From Bacteroidota bacterium (GTDB lineage: Bacteria; Bacteroidota; Ignavibacteria; Kryptoniales; JAKASW01): a DNA stretch of 37,564 nucleotides. The stretch is from contig JAJZNW010000137.1 of assembly GCA_021811615.1 (NCBI GenBank), positions 1 through 37,564 on the forward strand, given 5' to 3'. This document shows, piece by piece, positions 8,811 to 14,258 of this stretch (its first letter is position 1; every line of letters starts with the position of its first letter). The position numbers and the translations under genes are program-made. The notes below the pieces were generated by a model. The model did not search any database. It worked only from the letters and a program-made list of their open reading frames with translations, and was not told the DNA's origin.

Positions 8811-10061
8811 CTACTTTATCACCAGCTGGCTCACATTTCCGAAATTATCGTATGACGACGTCACGACCCTGTCGCCCGGCTTCAGTCCGCTCAAGACTTC
8901 GAAGTAGTCCGGATTCTGCCGGCCGAGGCTGATGTTTCTTTTCACGGCAAGGTCACCGGAGTTGTTAAGCAGGAACACCCACTGCCCACCGGTCGCCTGG
9001 TAGAAACCACCGCGTGGCAACAGCAGCGCTTTAGTCCTCTCGCTGAGCTGAAGCCTTACCTGGAGAGTCTGTCCCCTTCTTATTCCATCGGGGACCTTTC
9101 CAGAGAAGTTCATATCGACCTGGAACTTCCCGCCGGTAACCTCGGGATATACCTTTGTCACGATTAGTTTGTAGTCGCTGTCATTTATAGTTACAGTCGC
9201 GTGCAATCCGCCGACAACCCGAGCTATGTAGAACTCGTCGATATCGGCTCGAACCTTGAACCCATCGAGTGCGTCGATGACACCGAGTTGATCTCCCGGG
9301 TTTTTCGACTGACCTATCTCGGCATTGAGTGAAGTGAGCTGGCCGCTTATCGGTGCTTTGACCGTGAGGTTGTCGATGGTCTCCCTTATCAACCGCAGAT
9401 TCTGTTCCATCCTGGTAATCGAGGCGCCGATTTGCGAAATCTGAGATACTCCGAGAAGCGAATCCTGCTGAAAGTTTCTGCGGGCCAAATCCGCTTGCTC
9501 AAGCGCCTGATGATAATTATTGTATGCCAGTTCATAGTCCTGCACTGAGATCAGCTTTCTTTCGTACATCTTATTCTGACGCTTGAAGATCTCTTTATAG
9601 TTGGTCAGCTGGTATACTGCGTTGACGAGCGCATTCTGGAGCGAGATGCTGTTTTCCTGGATCTGGAGACGGGTGTTTCGCGCATCGTTTATCTGCTGAT
9701 AGGCAAACGTTTCCTGCTGGAGTGCATTCAGCTGAACATTGGTATTGGAAAGCTTCAGCAGTTTCTCACCTTTCCTGACAATCGCTCCCTCTTCGACATA
9801 TTTCGCCTCCACGATGCCCCCCTGGATCGCGTCGAGGTAATAGGAGGTCTTGGGCATGACAGTCCCCGTTACCGGTATGAACTCCTGGAAGTCACCTTCC
9901 CTTACCGTCGATATCGTTATCTTGTCCGCGTCGACATTCAGTTTGGACCCGCTGTCCGCAATTATCATCGCTATCAGCACGATGAACAGACCGCCCCCGG
10001 TTGCGTACATCCAGAATCTTGTCCTCTTGTAGAATGGCTTCTTTTCGATCTTCCTGTCCAA
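8811..10061 (-). CDS. HlyD/MacA-type efflux membrane-fusion protein
   Basis: 416 residues. One N-terminal membrane helix (about 16-36) anchors it in the inner membrane. Then come the barrel-sandwich half (about 65-90, ending in AIVRKGEKLLKL), a long coiled-coil hairpin (about 95-240, rich in Q, L and N), the second lipoyl half (TVKAPISGQLTSLNAEIGQ), and beta-barrel and membrane-proximal domains (ending VLSGLKPGDRVVTSSYDNFG). Such adaptors link MacB-like permeases to a TolC-type outer-membrane channel; no channel gene is visible. The start is TTG (10059-10061) with AAGGG 6 bases before it; no earlier ATG fits. It is the first gene of the operon, 62 bases after the sigma54-like promoter. Its stop codon is touched by the heptamer array of the inserted IVP element. 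Confidence 0.92.
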   Translation of the reverse strand: MDRKIEKKPFYKRTRFWMYATGGGLFIVLIAMIIADSGSKLNVDADKITISTVREGDFQEFIPVTGTVMPKTSYYLDAIQGGIVEAKYVEEGAIVRKGEKLLKLSNTNVQLNALQQETFAYQQINDARNTRLQIQENSISLQNALVNAVYQLTNYKEIFKRQNKMYERKLISVQDYELAYNNYHQALEQADLARRNFQQDSLLGVSQISQIGASITRMEQNLRLIRETIDNLTVKAPISGQLTSLNAEIGQSKNPGDQLGVIDALDGFKVRADIDEFYIARVVGGLHATVTINDSDYKLIVTKVYPEVTGGKFQVDMNFSGKVPDGIRRGQTLQVRLQLSERTKALLLPRGGFYQATGGQWVFLLNNSGDLAVKRNISLGRQNPDYFEVLSGLKPGDRVVTSSYDNFGNVSQLVIK

Positions 10062-10123
10062 ATGAATCCCTTCGCGCTGAACGATTGAGCAGTTAATTGA
10101 ACTTATGATTATGTCAATAGAAG

Positions 10124-10139
10124 TACAACCGGTGTGCCC
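10124..10139 (-). promoter_or_regulatory. Sigma54 (-24/-12) promoter of the efflux operon
   Basis: On the minus strand the sequence GGGCACACCGGTTGTA matches the consensus TGGCAC-N5-TTGCA at 9 of 11 defined positions with exact spacing. The -24 GG is present; the -12 element is GT instead of GC. It would place the transcript start near 10112, about 50 bases before the adaptor start. The divergent sigma54-dependent regulator at 10669 and the palindrome about 85 bases upstream both support it. Confidence 0.65.
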
Positions 10140-10222
10140 TCAACGTGTCCGGAAACGCGCGAAGAACTTCGATCTTTTTGAATGAATTTGAATGTTTCAC
10201 CAAATAGTGTGAAGTTACGAGT

Positions 10223-10256
10223 GTTCGGAATCGGACGGTACTGTCCGTAATCGAAC
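10223..10256. promoter_or_regulatory. Palindromic upstream activator site for the NtrC-type regulator
   Basis: A 34-bp dyad: GTTCG (10223), CGGAC (10232), GTCCG (10243), CGAAC (10252). All four blocks are perfectly mirrored, with a near-palindromic centre in which 14 of 16 bases of CGGACGGTACTGTCCG are symmetric. Its centre is about 125 bases upstream of the predicted start of the efflux transcript, the normal place for an enhancer bound by a dimeric sigma54 activator. The encoded activator is the divergent gene at 10669. Confidence 0.6.
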
Positions 10257-10262
10257 GGACCA

Positions 10263-10636
10263 AAAGGGAAAACGGGAAATGGAGGAAGGAAAAGGGAGAA
10301 CGGAATCGATTCTTGTCCACTCAGTTGAGATCAGGAGGGCTGTACCATGAGTCGACAGATTGAAGGCTTCGAGGACTTGGAACTGTGGCAGGTGCGAATG
10401 AGATTAACGGCAGCTGTCCACAAGCTTCTGAAGAACTACGGGGACTTTTCTCTGAGAGATCAAATTTCCGACTCGTTCAAAACGAGACTACCTAAATCAT
10501 GAGCGAGCAATGCGAAACAGAGACAACATATGATGAACCAGGGAAAACGACACATGGATCTACGACCGACGCTGTTACCGCGCTTCGGTCCTCCAGTCTC
10601 CGTTTTCCGTTCACCGTGCTCCCTGTTCCCCGTTCG
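10263..10636. mobile_element. Decayed IVP element with inverted heptamer arrays
   Basis: The left array (10263-10304) is six 7-bp words in register, readable as GGANAAN on the plus strand (GGAAAAC, then GGGAAAT). The right array (10588-10636) is seven words of the reverse type NNNNTCC (GTTTTCC at 10602, CTGTTCC at 10623). Between them lies a truncated IVP-family ORF with a good ribosome site. The plan matches the element at 8268-8812, with a different word and a broken gene. It separates the regulator gene from the efflux control region. Apart from the arrays and the relic, I see nothing else in 10503-10587. Confidence 0.55.
10347..10502 (+). pseudogene. Truncated IVP/four-helix-bundle protein relic
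   Basis: A 51-codon ORF begins with ATG at 10347, 7 bases after AGGAGGG. Its first 40 residues (EGFEDLELWQVRMRLTAAVHKLLKNYGDFSLRDQI) follow the IVP family's first helix and turn, in particular FEDLELWQ and LRDQI. After DQI the family continues with R-R-A-S-x-S-V-x-S-N-I-A-E-G, but here the frame gives SDSFKTRLPKS and stops. About 60% of the protein is missing, and no remainder is visible downstream in the other frames. It belongs to a different IVP subfamily from the gene at 8270. Confidence 0.75.
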
Positions 10637-10668
10637 CAAGAATGTAAAACCAGCGAGATCAAGACTTC

Positions 10669-12045
10669 ATGGCCAATAAGACCGGCAAGCTTCTCATAAT
10701 CGACGACGACGAAGACGTGCTCTATTCGGCGCGGCTTCTGCTGAAACAACATTACTCGATCGTCAGAACGGAAAAAGACCCGAAACAGATTTCATCTATT
10801 CTTAGAGATGAACGGTACGATGTCATTCTTCTCGACATGAATTTCTCAGGAGATGCCACGAGCGGGACTGAAGGATTCGACTGGCTCGGGAAGATTTTGC
10901 AGATCGATCGTTCCGCCGTGGTGGTGCTGATCACGGCGTACGGCAATATCGAAATGGCGGTAAAGGCGATCAAGGAAGGCGCGACGGATTTCGTTCTGAA
11001 GCCGTGGCAGAATGAAAAGCTCCTGGCCACTATCTCATCGGCGATGAAGCTGAGCGAATCGAAACAGGAGATTGAGAATCTCCTCTCCAAACAGAAGCAA
11101 CTCACAAGCGATCTCGACAGCCAGTTTCAGGAAATCGTAGGTTCGTCCGAAGAGATGCAAATGGTCTTCGGCACGATCTCGAAAGTAGCCGCAACGGACG
11201 CCAACGTTCTGATCGTAGGCGAGAACGGCACGGGTAAAGAGCTCGTGGCAAGGGCTATCCACCGAAAGTCAAGACGTAACGGAAACATCTTCCTCAGCGT
11301 CGATGTCGGGTCTCTAAGCGAGAGTCTCTTCGAGAGCGAACTTTTCGGACATGTGAAGGGGGCGTTCACCGATGCGAAGGATGACAAGGTAGGCCGATTC
11401 GAAACGGCTTCCGGCGGCACGTTGTTCCTCGACGAGATCGGGAACCTGACGAAAAATCTTCAGATGAAACTATTGACCGTGCTGCAAAACAGGCAAGTCA
11501 CCCGGCTTGGCGCGAATATTCCGAAACCGATCGACATACGGCTCATCTGCGCGACCAATCTCCCCGCCGAAGATCTCAGATCGGAAAACAGGTTCCGGCA
11601 GGACCTTCTTTACCGGATCAACACCGTCGAGATCCAGATCCCCCCGCTGAGAAAACGAACCGACGACATTCCCCTTCTCGCAGACCATTTCCTGCATATG
11701 TACTCGCAGAAATATGGCAAACCGGCGAGACGAATCGACGATGAGGCGATGCAAAATCTTCGCAGGTACCAATGGCCCGGCAATGTCAGGGAGCTTCAGC
11801 ACCTGATTGAAAGGATCGTCATACTCAACGACTCGGATACCCTCACGGCAAAGGACATCAGTCTGTCGCAGGGCGGCAACCAGGTTGAGGCGATACCCTT
11901 CAACGGTTATCAACTTGAAGAGGCTGAGAAACTCCTTATAATCAAGGCGGTGAGCAAACATGACGGAAACCTCACAAGGGCCGCAAAGGAACTCGGAATA
12001 ACCCGTGCGGCGCTTTACCGGAGGCTGGAGAAATATGGACTTTAG
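10669..12045 (+). CDS. Sigma54-dependent response regulator, NtrC family
   Basis: 458 residues in three parts. The receiver domain (about 5-125) has acidic pocket DDDED (12-16), phospho-acceptor D56 in ILLDM, and K111. The AAA+ domain (about 153-385) has Walker A GENGTGKE (184-191), the sigma54-contact loop at 231-236 and Walker B TLFLDE (251-256). The C-terminal Fis-type helix-turn-helix (about 420-458) ends LYRRLEKYGL. The contact loop reads GAFTDA rather than GAFTGA. The protein should bind the palindrome at 10223-10256 and open the sigma54 promoter of the efflux operon when phosphorylated by the kinase encoded next. The ribosome site is weak. The IVP relic lies in its upstream region. Confidence 0.93.
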   Translation: MANKTGKLLIIDDDEDVLYSARLLLKQHYSIVRTEKDPKQISSILRDERYDVILLDMNFSGDATSGTEGFDWLGKILQIDRSAVVVLITAYGNIEMAVKAIKEGATDFVLKPWQNEKLLATISSAMKLSESKQEIENLLSKQKQLTSDLDSQFQEIVGSSEEMQMVFGTISKVAATDANVLIVGENGTGKELVARAIHRKSRRNGNIFLSVDVGSLSESLFESELFGHVKGAFTDAKDDKVGRFETASGGTLFLDEIGNLTKNLQMKLLTVLQNRQVTRLGANIPKPIDIRLICATNLPAEDLRSENRFRQDLLYRINTVEIQIPPLRKRTDDIPLLADHFLHMYSQKYGKPARRIDDEAMQNLRRYQWPGNVRELQHLIERIVILNDSDTLTAKDISLSQGGNQVEAIPFNGYQLEEAEKLLIIKAVSKHDGNLTRAAKELGITRAALYRRLEKYGL

Positions 12046-12070
12046 TAAGAGCAGTCATCTCACTGATGAG

Positions 12071-12096
12071 TGCCCGGGCTACTCCATCACCGGGCA
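12071..12096 (+). other. Intercistronic hairpin between regulator and kinase
   Basis: A perfect 7-bp stem (TGCCCGG at 12071-12077, CCGGGCA at 12090-12096) with a 12-base loop lies 25 bases after the regulator stop. No T-tract follows, so partial attenuation or mRNA protection is more likely than full termination. Confidence 0.4.
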
Positions 12097-12136
12097 AACT
12101 TCCGGATGTTATAGAATAGGAAACTTGGGTTGACGT

Positions 12137-13525
12137 ATGGTTCTGAAACGATTCAGCGTCGTCGTCGTCATCCGGACCGCCCTCCTTTGTATCAGTGTTT
12201 TTCTCCTGATATATCTCCTCACAGACACGTCGTTTGTCGCCACCCCATTCATCGTGGCTCTCCTGGTGCTCGGACAGATATACCTGCTTGTGCAGTACGT
12301 CCAGAAGACAAATCGCGATATTGCGAGGTTCTTCGATTCGATAAGGTACTCCGACTTCTCGCAGAGCTTCCGTCCGACCGTCAAGGGATCCTCGTTCGAA
12401 GAGCTGAACAACGCCCTTTCACAGGTGATCGAGCAGTTCAGGAAGACCCGGGGTGAAAAAGAAGAGCAATATCGATACCTGCAGATAGTGGTACAACACG
12501 TGGGTATCGGGCTCATGGCATTTACCGAGGACGGCAAGGTCGAGCTCATCAACACTGCCGCGAAGAAGCTGCTCAGAGTAAACAATGTCCAAAACATCAG
12601 CGAGCTCGGTGCGACGAGCACGCCGCTGGTGAAAGCGCTGGATGGGATCAAAGCGGGCGAGAACCTTCTCGTTAAATTCGTGAGCGATAACGAGCTATTC
12701 CAGGTTTCCATATACGCCACCGAATTCAAGATGCAGGGCAATCAATACAAACTCGTCTCGCTGGCAAATATTCAGAACGAGCTCGAAGAACGCGAGATGC
12801 AGGCCTGGCAGAATCTCATCAGGGTACTTACACACGAGATCATGAACTCGGTCACGCCGATCATCTCGCTTTCGTCGACCGCAAGCTCGCTGCTCGATGG
12901 GATAATGACCGACGGTGGCCGTAATAGCACGGATACGAGTGTATTGAATACGGAGAGGGCAGAACCCGCCGCCGACTCGTTGAACGACGTCAAGGGGGCG
13001 CTGGACACGATCTCCAAGCGTAGCCAGGGGTTGCTCCATTTCGTCGACGATTACAGAAACCTTACTCGTATTCCGGCGCCGAATTTCCAGACTGTGGGTA
13101 TGGCTGAACTGTTTGACCGGATACAGAAACTCTTTGCCGATCGTTTCGAGAAATGGGGAATCGAATGCTCCGCAGCGATAAGTCCGCCGGAACTCGAGCT
13201 CACGCTGGATCCCGACCTGATTGAACAGGTCCTGATAAATCTGATCATGAACTCTATCGGTGCCGTATCAGGCACCGTTCATCCGGAAATCCGGCTCTCT
13301 GCAAGAACGGATAGAAGGGGCGGGACTTTGATTCAGGTAACAGACAACGGGCATGGTATCCCCGAGGAGCTGCAGGAAAAAATATTCATCCCGTTCTTCA
13401 CGACACGCAAAGAAGGATCCGGTATCGGTTTGAGCCTGTCGCGCCAGATAATGCGCGCACACAAAGGAAGCATAACCGTAACCTCGGTGCCGGAAAAGGA
13501 AACCACCTTCACACTTAGGCTATGA
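12137..13525 (+). CDS. Membrane sensor histidine kinase, NtrB/NtrY-like
   Basis: 462 residues. Two N-terminal membrane helices (about 8-28 and 34-54) are joined by only a few residues, so there is no real periplasmic sensor domain. Then a HAMP-like linker (about 55-105), a PAS domain (about 115-215), the H-box LTHEIMNSVTP with phospho-accepting H233, and the ATPase domain with N-box NLIMNS, G1 DNGHGIP and the FFTTR / GSGIGLSLSR boxes. It should phosphorylate the regulator at 10669-12045. With no extracytoplasmic domain it probably senses a membrane or internal signal, as is typical for kinases paired with MacB-like envelope-stress pumps (inference). The gap to the regulator is 91 bp. Confidence 0.92.
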   Translation: MVLKRFSVVVVIRTALLCISVFLLIYLLTDTSFVATPFIVALLVLGQIYLLVQYVQKTNRDIARFFDSIRYSDFSQSFRPTVKGSSFEELNNALSQVIEQFRKTRGEKEEQYRYLQIVVQHVGIGLMAFTEDGKVELINTAAKKLLRVNNVQNISELGATSTPLVKALDGIKAGENLLVKFVSDNELFQVSIYATEFKMQGNQYKLVSLANIQNELEEREMQAWQNLIRVLTHEIMNSVTPIISLSSTASSLLDGIMTDGGRNSTDTSVLNTERAEPAADSLNDVKGALDTISKRSQGLLHFVDDYRNLTRIPAPNFQTVGMAELFDRIQKLFADRFEKWGIECSAAISPPELELTLDPDLIEQVLINLIMNSIGAVSGTVHPEIRLSARTDRRGGTLIQVTDNGHGIPEELQEKIFIPFFTTRKEGSGIGLSLSRQIMRAHKGSITVTSVPEKETTFTLRL

Positions 13526-13534
13526 CGGCCTCTC

Positions 13535-14173
13535 CTATTCTGGTTTGTAAACTCCTTCGGTTATCGCTCCGCTGAAACACATCTTCACTATGTCGTCATC
13601 CGCTCGTGAGACATGCTTTCGCATTCTATGGTCGAGGACCTCGTGATGCCTGACTGTGTTCAGGTAATCGCCTATGTAATCAAGATTCTCATCCGTCGTC
13701 ACCCATCCTCGTCCATCGAAGCGCGAGAGATCTACCGGGTTGGAAAAACTACGAAGCGTCATTTCCCCTTTTATGTTGAAATAGAACGGGAAATACGACA
13801 TAGCCAATTCCCTGATCGACCTGAAAACAGGATCCCTGTACCTGAGCATCGTCGTGTTAGATTTCGCAACGGCGCCGTAGTACTTCCCTTCCATGAAGAG
13901 AGCGATCACATGATCGTCGTCGTTCTGCGCAATCATGTCTACTATCAATGGTCTCCGCCCGATCGACCTCAAAGCGGCGGCCGCGAAAAGAGATCCCTCG
14001 AAGCAGTTAGCCTTTCCCTCTTCCATGACTATTCTCGGAGAACTCGTACCGGGCATTTCATCATAACTGATGCTGTTAAGAAAATCCTGTATGTCGTGAG
14101 GTCTCCTGAAACGTTTCAGAATACTCAGGTCTTCATTTGTAAAGGCACCCTGTGCCTTCCAGTTACTGATCAT
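13535..14173 (-). CDS. Transglutaminase-like (Cys-His) protein of unknown role
   Basis: 212 residues, no signal peptide and no membrane segment. The segment NCFEGSLFAAAALRSIG (C57 at the start of a helix) followed by DDDHVIALF (H88) is the Cys and His pair of the transglutaminase/cysteine-protease-like fold. The expected third residue (Asp or Asn after the strand EGKYYGAVAKSN) is not clear: N105 is a candidate. The later stretch YRDPVFRSIRELAMSYF is conserved in related hypothetical proteins as far as I recall. It ends 9 bp from the kinase stop, convergent, and is divergent from the hexosaminidase, so the context gives no role. No strong ribosome site is seen before the ATG. Confidence 0.6.
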   Translation of the reverse strand: MISNWKAQGAFTNEDLSILKRFRRPHDIQDFLNSISYDEMPGTSSPRIVMEEGKANCFEGSLFAAAALRSIGRRPLIVDMIAQNDDDHVIALFMEGKYYGAVAKSNTTMLRYRDPVFRSIRELAMSYFPFYFNIKGEMTLRSFSNPVDLSRFDGRGWVTTDENLDYIGDYLNTVRHHEVLDHRMRKHVSRADDDIVKMCFSGAITEGVYKPE

Positions 14174-14258
14174 ATCGGAGTTCCAATCGGTTATTCAGTC
14201 TTGTTGATTAATCTACTATATTGAACGGACAATTCATCCTAATCTTCGAGGTTCTGAC

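Larger units (their letters stand above)
8268..8812. mobile_element. IVP-coding element bounded by inverted heptamer arrays
   Basis: The left end holds three tandem 7-bp words of the form NNTCAGC (8268-8288, such as GGTCAGC at 8275). The right end holds four words in the opposite orientation, GCTGANN (8782-8809), plus GCT. The outermost shared string is a perfect 10-bp inverted repeat, AGCGGTCAGC at 8272-8281 and its complement at 8803-8812. A third, decayed array in the left orientation (8649-8669) sits just upstream of the IVP gene's ribosome site. The left array contains the IVP stop codon and the right array reaches into the adaptor gene's stop codon (8811-8813). The block splits adaptor from ATPase in an otherwise continuous operon. 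No target duplication is evident. Calling it mobile is inference from structure, position and the second, decayed copy at 10263. Confidence 0.6.

Noticed and set aside
10114..10320. 68-codon minus-strand frame upstream of the adaptor
   Set aside because: It covers the sigma54 promoter, the activator site and a heptamer array; the residues are simple translations of the repeat.
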